Origin: an uncultured Bacilli bacterium
GTDB taxonomy: Bacteria > Bacillota_I > Bacilli_A > RF39 > UBA660
Assembly (NCBI GenBank): GCA_944336815.1
Contig: CALVLG010000028.1
Span: forward strand, 1-10,304
Direction of reading: 5' to 3'
Length of the DNA: 10,304 nt
Below the pieces are notes generated by a model, which was given only the letters and a program-made list of their open reading frames with translations, was not told the origin of the DNA and did not search any database. Shown one piece after another: positions 4,573 to 10,304 of the stretch (positions within the stretch are counted from its first letter, which is position 1; each line of letters starts with the position of its first letter). The translations under genes were made by a program, and so were the position numbers.

Positions 4573-7057
4573 ATTTACCACAACATTGCTTATATTTCTT
4601 TCCACTCCCACATGGACATGGGTCATTTCGACCAATTTTTTTATCATTTTTAATAGGTGCTTTTTTGGTCGTTTCTTTATTATCTTTGGCATTTCCTTTA
4701 ATAGTTTGAGTACGACTTGAATTTTGCTCTATGTTTGCTTTTAGCAAAAATTGTGAAATAGTATCATCAATTTTATTTAACAATTGTTCAAACATATTAT
4801 ATCCTTCCATCGTATAAGCTTGTAACGGATTTGTTTGGGCATATTGTCTTAAGAAAATACCTTCTTTTAAGCTCTCCATAGCATTTAGGTGTTCAACCCA
4901 TAAAGAATCGATGATTCTTAAAGAAATAGCTCTTTCAAATTCTTCAAAATTAGGCGCATCTTTAATTTTTAATTCATAATCTTCATTTACTAAATTTGTT
5001 AAATAATCAATCATTTTACCTTCGTCTAGTTTTTTAATTTCATCTAATTTTATTTTTTCTGTTTTCAAGTAATTATTATTTAATTGTTCAACAATTTCGT
5101 TTAAATCTTCTTCAGTAAACTTACCATCTTCTTTGACATGAGCTGTTACAATATCTTCCATTGTATTTCTAAAAGTTTCTTTAATTGTATCATGAATACT
5201 TTCATTATCAATAATTGCATTTCTTTGCTCATATATAATTCTTCTTTGTTCATTGACAACGTTGTCATAATCAAGTAAATTTTTCCGCATATCAAAGTTG
5301 TTTCCTTCAACTTTCTTTTGAGCAGATTCTATTGATCTTGTTAAAGATTTAGAGCGAATTGCTTGATCTCCAACTAGGCCTAAAGCCATAACCATATTTT
5401 TTACTTTATCCGTTCCAAAACGACGCATTAAATCATCTTCGAATGATACGAAGAATTGGCTCATTCCTGGGTCTCCTTGACGACCTGAACGACCGCGCAA
5501 CTGATTATCAATACGGCGAGATTCATGTCTTTCGGTGCCAATTACGCAAAGTCCACCTAATTCTTTAACGCCTTCGCCTAATTTAATATCTGTACCACGA
5601 CCAGCCATATTAGTTGCAATGGTTATTGCGCCTTTTTCACCAGCATGAGCGATAATTTCAGCTTCACGAGCATGGTTTTTAGCATTTAATACTTCGTGTT
5701 TTAAGCCTTCTTTTTTTAACATAGAAGATAATTTTTCATTGTTTTCAACTGAAATTGTACCTACTAGAATAGGTTGGCCTGTTTCGTGAATTTTTTTGAT
5801 TGTTTTTACAATTGCTTGATATTTGCCAGCTTCAGTTGAATATACTAAATCCGGTAGATCTTTTCTTATTACAGGTTTGTTTGTTGGAATTTGAATAACA
5901 TACATATTATATATATTTCTAAATTCTTCTTCTTCAGTTTTAGCAGTACCGGTCATACCAGATAATTTGTTATACATTCTAAATAAATTTTGGAAAGTAA
6001 TTGTTGCCATCGTCTGGGTTTCTTCATTTATTTTAACGCCTTCTTTAGCTTCAATTGCTTGATGTAATCCTTCGCTAAATTGACGGCCATGCATTAAACG
6101 ACCAGTAAATTGGTCAACTATAATAACACTGCCATTATCGACAACATAATCAACATCTTTTTTAAAACCATAATTTGCTTTTAAAGCGTTATTGATATGG
6201 TGAACTAAAATAGAATTACCAACATCATAAAGATTATCTAGTCGAAAATGCTTTTCTAATTTTTCAGCACCTTTTTCAGTAATAGAGACATTTCTTGTTT
6301 TATTATCGACAATATAGTCTTCTTCAGTTAATCTTTTTACAGCTTTATCAGCATCCATATATAGATTTTTAGAATTTTGTTTACCACCAGAAATAATCAA
6401 TGGTGTTCTAGCTTCATCAATTAATATAGAGTCTACTTCATCGACAATACAGAAATTAAGAGGGCGTTGAACACGATCTTCTTTTCTAACAACCATGTTA
6501 TCTCTTAAGTAATCAAAACCTATCTCGTTATTAGTTGAGTATAAAATATCACAGTTATAGGCAGCTTGTTTTTCCATCGCATTTTTTTCACGCATATTTA
6601 AACCAACCGTTAAACCAAGAAATCTAAAAATATTTCCCATCCACTCAGAGTCACGTTTAGCTAAGAATTCATTTACTGTTACAATATGAACACCTTTTCC
6701 ATCTAAAGCATTCAAATAAGCTGGCATAGTTTCAGTTAAAGTTTTACCTTCACCAGTTTTCATTTCAGCTATATTACCGTAATGGATTGCTAAACCACCT
6801 AAAATTTGAACATAAAATGGTTTTTCATTTAAAACACGATAATCCACTTCTCTAACAACAGCAAAAGCATCGACAATTAAATCGTTTAAACTTTCGCCAT
6901 TAGCTAGTCTTTCTTTGAATTCAGTAGTTTTTGCTTTTAATTCATCATCACTTAATGCAGCCATTTCTTCTTCTTTAGCAATAATTTGATCTGCAATTTT
7001 TTCAAACCTTTTTAATTCTTTATATTCGGAATCGATTAATTTTCTAAATATTCCCAT
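4571..7057 (-). CDS. secA: SecA, preprotein translocase ATPase
   Basis: ATPase motor that drives unfolded preproteins through SecYEG. At 828 residues it is standard length. Visible parts: N-terminal MGIFRKLIDS, Q-motif-like FYVQILGG (81-88), Walker A MKTGEGKTL (99-107), Walker B IVDEVDSILIDEARTPL (204-220), NBD2 with ATNMAGRGTDIKLGEG and RRIDNQLRGRSGRQGDPG, and a C-terminal zinc site PCPCGSGKKYKQCCGK with Cys814, Cys816, Cys825 and Cys826. Start ATG 7055-7057 has a GGAGG site. Upstream lie a metallopeptidase gene and hpf; hpf-secA linkage is familiar from Bacillus, but no prfB follows here. Instead the 3' end seems to be an integration site: the last 14 codons recur, diverged, at 2422-2472. 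Confidence 0.98.
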   Translation of the reverse strand: MGIFRKLIDSEYKELKRFEKIADQIIAKEEEMAALSDDELKAKTTEFKERLANGESLNDLIVDAFAVVREVDYRVLNEKPFYVQILGGLAIHYGNIAEMKTGEGKTLTETMPAYLNALDGKGVHIVTVNEFLAKRDSEWMGNIFRFLGLTVGLNMREKNAMEKQAAYNCDILYSTNNEIGFDYLRDNMVVRKEDRVQRPLNFCIVDEVDSILIDEARTPLIISGGKQNSKNLYMDADKAVKRLTEEDYIVDNKTRNVSITEKGAEKLEKHFRLDNLYDVGNSILVHHINNALKANYGFKKDVDYVVDNGSVIIVDQFTGRLMHGRQFSEGLHQAIEAKEGVKINEETQTMATITFQNLFRMYNKLSGMTGTAKTEEEEFRNIYNMYVIQIPTNKPVIRKDLPDLVYSTEAGKYQAIVKTIKKIHETGQPILVGTISVENNEKLSSMLKKEGLKHEVLNAKNHAREAEIIAHAGEKGAITIATNMAGRGTDIKLGEGVKELGGLCVIGTERHESRRIDNQLRGRSGRQGDPGMSQFFVSFEDDLMRRFGTDKVKNMVMALGLVGDQAIRSKSLTRSIESAQKKVEGNNFDMRKNLLDYDNVVNEQRRIIYEQRNAIIDNESIHDTIKETFRNTMEDIVTAHVKEDGKFTEEDLNEIVEQLNNNYLKTEKIKLDEIKKLDEGKMIDYLTNLVNEDYELKIKDAPNFEEFERAISLRIIDSLWVEHLNAMESLKEGIFLRQYAQTNPLQAYTMEGYNMFEQLLNKIDDTISQFLLKANIEQNSSRTQTIKGNAKDNKETTKKAPIKNDKKIGRNDPCPCGSGKKYKQCCGK

Positions 7058-7079
7058 GTTAAAAACCTCCGTCTTATTT

Positions 7080-7088
7080 ATTTTACCA
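7080..7088 (-). promoter_or_regulatory. secA extended -10 promoter
   Basis: On the minus strand TGG-TAAAAT (7088-7080) lies about 22 bases before the secA ATG; no TTGACA-like -35 is visible. The leader would be about 17 bases and holds the GGAGG site. Confidence 0.5.
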
Positions 7089-7096
7089 TAATCTCT

Positions 7097-7131
7097 AAAA
7101 AAAGGAAAAAAATTTACTCATTTTTCCCTTT
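7097..7131 (-). terminator. Terminator of the metallopeptidase gene
   Basis: On the minus strand AAAGGGAAAAA (7131-7121) pairs with TTTTTTCCTTT (7111-7101) through 11 pairs including one G-U, with a 9-base loop, and the T-run continues to 7097. It starts 7 bases after the upstream gene's stop and separates it from secA. Confidence 0.7.
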
Positions 7132-7137
7132 AATTCT

Positions 7138-8385
7138 TTAAATTGGCTCTTCATATAGCAAAGCCCATGTTTTTCTTTGAACATTATAATTAATTGTATA
7201 TTGATAATTTGTAGCTGTCACACCAATTATTTCTTTAAACAAGTCGTTTATTTCTTGTTCCTCATATATTTTACTAAACTCTTTGATAAAAGCTAAATAC
7301 TTATTTTCTTCTTGATCATTTATATTGGTTATTTTTTGCCAAGCAAGATATTGATATTTACTTGATCCGTTTTTATTTTCTACAATATAATTTAATAAGA
7401 AATTTTCATAATTTCCTTGACGCTGTTCTTTACTAATTTCTAAATTTTCCATAATTTTAAAGTTTTCATATTGAAGCTGATTTGTATTTTGAAAAGGATT
7501 TAATCCTAGAAAGCAACTTTTTAAGTAGCCAACAATAATGTCTTGGGATGTATTTACTTGATATTTTCTTACATAAAGTTTTTCATATAATGATAGTATT
7601 TCTTGTTTTAAATCCCAAATATTGTAGGTTTTAGGGTGGTTTTGGTATTCTAGGGCGTATACTAATTCAATTTTAGCTTGTATTTCATTAACAATATCAT
7701 TACTTTCAGGAATTTCTTTTTTTAGCTCGCGCCAAATATTTTCATAATCTTTTTGAAATAAACTTTTTTCAATTGTATTATCATTTAATAATTCTTGTAA
7801 TAAAGAGAAAAAGCCCCTTAAATCTTCATAAGAATTATCATTACTCATGAATGAAACAAATACTTCTTCATATAAACCTTCATTTTTTAAGCCACGAAAG
7901 CCCCACGTACGGTCCGCATGCAATTTTTCATGAAAGGTACTTTCGTATGTATTTAAAGTTATTTCTTTAGCCCGAATGTCATAGCTACCGAGAACTACTA
8001 TATATTGTTCTTTATCCGGAAATATTTCTTCATTTACTTTACTATATTTTGTAGCTAATAAAGTATGAAGATAATCTTTTCCTTTAAAATAAATTAAATA
8101 ATCTTTAAAATAAGCTTGATATTCTTTAGCCAAAATATCTTTAACGTTTTGATTCATCCCATCATTTTCTTTTAAAAGTTTTAATAAATCTTCGGTGATA
8201 ACGCGTTCCTTTTCTTCTAATGATAAAAAGTTCCATGATAGCGTTGTAACGATTGTGTTTGGATTGTCAATAAAAAAATCAATAGGATAATAATTTTTCA
8301 CAAAAACTTGATAATAAATCACATTAATCAAAAACAGTAAAACACAAAAAATAGCTATTTTATGTTTATAAATCCCCCTTAACAT
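7138..8385 (-). CDS. Predicted membrane-anchored zinc metallopeptidase (HEKLH), otherwise unrecognised
   Basis: A 415-residue protein I cannot assign to a named family. Residues 1-8 are basic (RGIYKHK) and 9-28 form one hydrophobic segment without a clear cleavage site, so it is likely a signal-anchored protein facing outside. The soluble part carries TYESTFHEKLHADRTW, with HEKLH at 152-156, a fit to the HExxH zinc-peptidase motif, followed by LKNEGLYEEV in which Glu169, Glu173 or Glu174 could be the third ligand, as in gluzincins (thermolysin's lies 20 residues after the second His). The rest is helical, Glu/Lys/Tyr-rich, with no repeat. It lies between hpf and secA in the same direction, with its own promoter and terminator, so it is probably monocistronic. 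The function is inferred from the motif only; a proteolytically dead relative is possible. Confidence 0.6.
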   Translation of the reverse strand: MLRGIYKHKIAIFCVLLFLINVIYYQVFVKNYYPIDFFIDNPNTIVTTLSWNFLSLEEKERVITEDLLKLLKENDGMNQNVKDILAKEYQAYFKDYLIYFKGKDYLHTLLATKYSKVNEEIFPDKEQYIVVLGSYDIRAKEITLNTYESTFHEKLHADRTWGFRGLKNEGLYEEVFVSFMSNDNSYEDLRGFFSLLQELLNDNTIEKSLFQKDYENIWRELKKEIPESNDIVNEIQAKIELVYALEYQNHPKTYNIWDLKQEILSLYEKLYVRKYQVNTSQDIIVGYLKSCFLGLNPFQNTNQLQYENFKIMENLEISKEQRQGNYENFLLNYIVENKNGSSKYQYLAWQKITNINDQEENKYLAFIKEFSKIYEEQEINDLFKEIIGVTATNYQYTINYNVQRKTWALLYEEPI

Positions 8386-8393
8386 AATAAAAA

Positions 8394-8409
8394 CCCCCTG
8401 ATTAGGGAG
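8394..8409 (-). terminator. hpf terminator hairpin that also contains the next gene's Shine-Dalgarno
   Basis: On the minus strand CTCCCT (8409-8404) pairs with AGGGGG (8399-8394) around loop AATC (one G-U), followed by TTTTTATT. It looks like a short terminator for hpf, but AGGGGG is also the ribosome binding site of the gene starting at 8385. It may therefore act instead, or also, as a 5' hairpin sequestering that site. Confidence 0.5.
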
Positions 8410-8411
8410 TT

Positions 8412-8440
8412 ATACTAGCATAAAAGTTATAAAAAAGCAA
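8412..8440 (-). promoter_or_regulatory. Promoter of the metallopeptidase gene
   Basis: On the minus strand TTGCTT (8440-8435), a 17-base spacer ending TGC, and TAGTAT (8417-8412). Transcription would start around the CTCCCT arm of the hairpin, giving a leader of some 20 bases. The hexamers are imperfect. Confidence 0.4.
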
Positions 8441-8453
8441 ATTTGACACTTTT

Positions 8454-8984
8454 TTACGTATTGATAATACCGTAAGAGCCATCTTTCCTTTTATAAAGAA
8501 CAGCAACATTATCAGTATCTACATTTTTAAAGATAAAGAAATCATGTTCAATAAGTTCCATTTGTAAAATGGCTTCTTCTTCGTCCATTGGCCGTAGTTC
8601 AATAGTTTTACGACGAACGATTTTGCTATTTGTTTCTTCTTCCTCTTCTTCTGGAAGATCATTCATCATTTCATATTGTAAAACATCTTTAAATTTACGA
8701 CGCATTTTCGTTTTGTTTTTTCTAATTTGTCTTTCTAATTTATCAATAGTTAAGTCAATTGCGGCATATAAGTCTTCTTCACTTGTTTCGGAACGAAGAG
8801 TAAATTTTGGAGTTGGAATTGTTACTTCAATTGTTTGTTCCTTGTTTTTTACTCTAATTACGACGTATGCTTTTAGTTCCTCTGGATTTTCAAAATACTG
8901 ATCTAATTTGCCAAGCTTTTCAGTTATTTGCTTTTTAATAGCATCAGTAACTTTCACTTTGTCTCCCCGAATATCTATTCTCAT
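8454..8984 (-). CDS. hpf: Long-form ribosome hibernation promoting factor
   Basis: Binds the 30S decoding and mRNA channel region and dimerises 70S ribosomes into inactive 100S particles in stationary phase or stress. The 176-residue length indicates the long form. Residues 1-95 are the S30AE/YfiA ribosome-binding domain (MRIDIRGDKVKVTDAIKKQI, KLGKLDQYF, then EDLYAAIDLTIDKLERQIRKNK). An acidic linker follows (EEEEEET near 114-120), then the C-terminal dimerisation domain (VRRKTIELRPMDEEEAILQMEL, HDFFIFKNVDTDNVAVLYKR, DGSYGII). The ATG has an AGGAAGGTGA ribosome binding site 5-6 bases upstream. It has its own extended -10 promoter inside the csp-hpf gap and a probable terminator after it. Confidence 0.95.
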   Translation of the reverse strand: MRIDIRGDKVKVTDAIKKQITEKLGKLDQYFENPEELKAYVVIRVKNKEQTIEVTIPTPKFTLRSETSEEDLYAAIDLTIDKLERQIRKNKTKMRRKFKDVLQYEMMNDLPEEEEEETNSKIVRRKTIELRPMDEEEAILQMELIEHDFFIFKNVDTDNVAVLYKRKDGSYGIINT

Positions 8985-9004
8985 GTTATCACCTTCCTAG
9001 CTTT

Positions 9005-9013
9005 ATTATATCA
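9005..9013 (-). promoter_or_regulatory. hpf extended -10 promoter
   Basis: On the minus strand TGA-TATAAT (9013-9005) is a perfect extended -10. The -35 position falls in the T-run and stem of the csp terminator and has no recognisable hexamer. The start would be near 8999, with a leader of about 14 bases. Confidence 0.65.
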
Positions 9014-9023
9014 AAAAGCTAAG

Positions 9024-9052
9024 AAAAAAACTACTAAGTTTTTATTTAGTAG
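9024..9052 (-). terminator. csp intrinsic terminator
   Basis: On the minus strand CTACTAA (9052-9046), an 8-base loop, TTAGTAG (9037-9031), then seven T (9030-9024). It lies 8 bases after the csp stop. Confidence 0.85.
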
Positions 9053-9060
9053 CTTCCGTC

Positions 9061-9276
9061 CTAATTAACACTATATAATACTTCTTCTACGTCAATAGCT
9101 TGTAATCCTTTAGCTGTTTCAATAAGCTTAAAATCAACAACGTTTCCTTCTTTTAAAGTTTTATAGCCATCTTTTTTAATTGCTGAATAATGAACAAAGA
9201 TGTCTTCTAAATCACCATATTCAATAAAGCCATAACCTTTAGCGTTGTTGAACCACTTAACGGTTCCACGTAACAC
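9061..9276 (-). CDS. csp: Cold-shock-domain RNA chaperone (Csp)
   Basis: A 71-residue single cold-shock domain (OB-fold) that binds single-stranded RNA and melts mRNA structure in the cytosol. It shows the standard opening GTVKWFNNAKGYGFI, RNP1 KGYGFIEY (13-20), RNP2 DIFVHYS (25-31), and closing segment FKLIETAKGLQAIDVEEV. The start is GTG (9274-9276), chosen because it opens right at the conserved LRGTVKW with an AGGAAGGGAG site 9 bases upstream. It is monocistronic, with its own promoter and terminator, and is divergent from agrB. The leader is about 33 bases, so the long structured 5' UTR of cold-induced E. coli cspA is absent. The paralogue letter cannot be assigned. Confidence 0.95.
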   Translation of the reverse strand: MLRGTVKWFNNAKGYGFIEYGDLEDIFVHYSAIKKDGYKTLKEGNVVDFKLIETAKGLQAIDVEEVLYSVN

Positions 9277-9316
9277 TTTTTTTCACTCCCTTCCTATTAC
9301 TTTTTACTCCATCTAC

Positions 9317-9345
9317 ACTTTATCATGACTATGTATAAACATCAA
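9317..9345 (-). promoter_or_regulatory. csp promoter
   Basis: On the minus strand TTGATG (9345-9340), a 17-base spacer ending in TGA, and TAAAGT (9322-9317), 4/6 in each hexamer with an extended -10. Transcription would begin near 9310. Confidence 0.5.
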
Positions 9346-9429
9346 TTAAAACTGTTCGACAAATTCTGCAGCATTGTCTATTTTAACTTAACACATAAAC
9401 CACGATAAAAAAGATTATACACCGTTTAA

Positions 9430-9557
9430 TTTTTTGTGCGTATTTTTTGTCTAAAAAGGCCGTTTTTTGACACGAAAAGATGTTTTATGGTGTTTTTTTG
9501 CTATTTTTGAGCTTTTTATGTCATTTTTTGATACTTTTAGACATGAAATAATATTTT
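9430..9557. other. Phased A/T tracts (predicted intrinsically curved DNA) upstream of agrB
   Basis: Runs of 3-7 A or T recur about every 10 bp: centres near 9433, 9445, 9455, 9465, 9476, 9484, 9496, 9506, 9515, 9526, 9536, 9547 and 9555. In-phase tracts bend DNA in one direction. It fills most of the csp-agrB intergenic region (9277-9593), in which no gene is seen. A weak promoter for agrB may lie at its downstream end (TTGATA 9528-9533, TAATAT 9549-9554, spacer only 15). Confidence 0.55.
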
Positions 9558-9593
9558 GGTGATCATTTATGTTATCCTTTAAGGCGTTGGGTA

Positions 9594-10208
9594 GTGGTGG
9601 TATTGAAACAAAAATTTATTAAAAATGCGATGCATCTTATTATAAAGAAAAGAAATTTAACTATTTTAGAAGAAAAAAAACTACGTTATGGTTTAGAAGC
9701 CTTTTATAACTTGATAACAAAAACAATCGTTTTAATTCTCTTAGCAATTATTTTCGATTTTGTTTTTGAATTAGTTTTACTTACTATTATTTACTCAACA
9801 CTTAGATTATATGGTTTTGGAATTCACGCGAAGACAAGTTTACAATGTTGGTTTACAACATTACCTATTTATATATGTGGATGCTTGTTTATCAAATACT
9901 CTGTCTTACCTGATGTATTAATATATATTATATGGGCTATTGGATTTATCTCTTTTTTACTTTTTGCTCCAGCCGATACACCGGCAAGACCTCTAATTCA
10001 TAAAGAAAAAAGAATTAGAGCGAAAATTTTTTCTATTATTATTTTGCTTGTCTATTTAACTATCATTATTTTTTATAATAAGCAATTTTTGAGCAACGCT
10101 CTTCTTTATGGAATTTTAATGGAGTGCATTGCTATTAATCCTTTAACTTATAGATTATTTAATACGCCATATAACAATTATAAGACATTTCAAAAAAATA
10201 TGGTTTAA
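9594..10208 (+). CDS. agrB: AgrB-like autoinducing-peptide processing endopeptidase
   Basis: Integral-membrane cysteine endopeptidase that cuts the AgrD precursor and forms the thiolactone or lactone autoinducing peptide. It has 204 residues, close to the usual 190-210. The catalytic pair sits in GFGIHAKTSLQCW: His78 and Cys85, same spacing as His77/Cys84 of S. aureus AgrB. The second family signature, FAPADTPARPL, is at 124-134. About five to six hydrophobic segments follow a basic N-terminus (roughly 43-56, 58-72, 88-102, 106-125, 145-161, 166-182). The start is uncertain: GTG 9594 has AAGG at 9581-9584, while GTG 9597 or TTG 9603 are also possible. agrD begins 48 bases after its stop; AgrC and AgrA, if present, lie beyond the edge. 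Confidence 0.92.
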   Translation: MVVLKQKFIKNAMHLIIKKRNLTILEEKKLRYGLEAFYNLITKTIVLILLAIIFDFVFELVLLTIIYSTLRLYGFGIHAKTSLQCWFTTLPIYICGCLFIKYSVLPDVLIYIIWAIGFISFLLFAPADTPARPLIHKEKRIRAKIFSIIILLVYLTIIIFYNKQFLSNALLYGILMECIAINPLTYRLFNTPYNNYKTFQKNMV

Positions 10209-10229
10209 ATTTTAAATATAAATTTAAAC
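10203..10229. repeat. Inverted repeat between agrB and agrD
   Basis: GTTTAAATTT (10203-10212) and AAATTTAAAC (10220-10229) are perfect 10-base arms around a 7-base loop; the left arm includes the agrB stop codon. The stem is nearly all A-T and has an A-run rather than a U-run after it, so it is not a terminator for the plus strand. It could form a weak mRNA hairpin just before the agrD ribosome binding site at 10241. Confidence 0.45.
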
Positions 10230-10256
10230 AAAAAGTTTAGAAAGGAGTTGTAGTAG

Positions 10257-10304
10257 ATGTTAGCTAATATTTTAGCAGGTATTGCAAATTTATTTGCAAA
10301 TTCT
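10257..10304 (+). CDS. agrD: AgrD-like cyclic autoinducer precursor, N-terminal leader only (cut by window edge)
   Basis: ATG at 10257-10259 follows an AAAGGAG site with a 9-base spacer, 48 bases after agrB. The 16 visible residues, MLANILAGIANLFANS, form a short hydrophobic, potentially amphipathic helix like the membrane-associated leader of AgrD peptides. The autoinducing core with its conserved Cys or Ser, and the acidic recognition tail, lie outside the window, so neither the mature signal sequence nor ring type can be seen. The identification rests on position after agrB, leader character and ribosome binding site. Confidence 0.75.
   Translation, partial: MLANILAGIANLFANS

Larger units (their letters stand above)
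2465..4615. mobile_element. Putative decayed integrative element at the 3' end of secA
   Basis: Proposed boundaries are the two copies of CCACATGG (2465-2472 and 4608-4615), about 2.14 kb apart. Between them lie three very AT-rich accessory genes, one frameshifted. Paired 11-bp direct repeats lie about 104 and 111 bp inside the boundaries and in the same orientation, as tyrosine-integrase arm sites would. No integrase or excisionase gene is present, so the element would be a remnant or a deletion derivative. The call is inference from junction structure, not from recognised mobility genes. Confidence 0.45.

Noticed and set aside
4453..4720. Two overlapping plus-strand open frames across the secA 3' end
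   Set aside because: They lie antisense to the SEC-C codons, the secA terminator and the repeat pair, and have no ribosome binding site or family resemblance.
8569..8901. Plus-strand 110-codon open frame inside hpf
   Set aside because: Serine-rich antisense shadow of the Glu/Lys-rich hpf coding strand.
9345..9395. AgrA/LytTR-type binding repeats near ACAGTTTTAA and GTTAAG (minus strand)
   Set aside because: Single partial half-sites at the wrong spacing; no paired direct repeat is seen, and they lie on the csp side.

Overview
The window is AT-rich, low-GC Bacillota DNA. Support comes from a CIRCE heat-shock operator, a long-form hibernation factor, a SecA with a C-terminal zinc-binding SEC-C motif, AGGAGG-type ribosome binding sites and an agrBD pair. 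The exact lineage cannot be fixed from the sequence; a gut-type Bacilli or Clostridia genome is my guess. All nine complete stops are TAA or TAG, none TGA.

Layout, left to right. Minus strand: the 5' end of a DUF1653-type gene (1-70), then htpG (95-1987) with its own promoter and CIRCE operator (2007-2049). Next is a gene-poor stretch (1988-2706) holding an 18-bp palindrome, a strong terminator hairpin, and a 17-codon fragment that reads like the last residues of SecA (2422-2472). Then come three minus-strand accessory genes in very AT-rich DNA: a small ASCH protein, a GNAT acetyltransferase, and a GNAT-ASCH fusion whose first 15 codons are out of frame (2707-4399). The conserved block follows: secA (4571-7057), a predicted membrane-anchored HExxH metallopeptidase (7138-8385), hpf (8454-8984) and a cold-shock gene (9061-9276). 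On the plus strand, divergent from csp, lie about 130 bp of helically phased A/T tracts and then agrB (9594-10208). The first 16 codons of agrD (10257-10304) close the window.

The most interesting reading is that the accessory genes are the cargo of a small decayed integrative element in the 3' end of secA. The secA end and the 17-codon fragment share an exact 8-bp block, CCACATGG. Downstream of it in the secA sense both encode the same SEC-C tail with almost only synonymous differences; upstream of it alignment is lost. Pairs of an 11-bp direct repeat lie about 105-110 bp inside both junctions, as integrase arm sites would. The terminator beside the fragment would then be secA's original one. 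No integrase gene remains, so this is an inference.

Functionally the core genes cover export (SecA), stress folding (HtpG), ribosome hibernation (HPF), cold-shock RNA binding (Csp) and peptide quorum sensing (AgrB/AgrD; any AgrC/AgrA would lie beyond the right edge). Six predicted promoters all carry a TGn extended -10 box.
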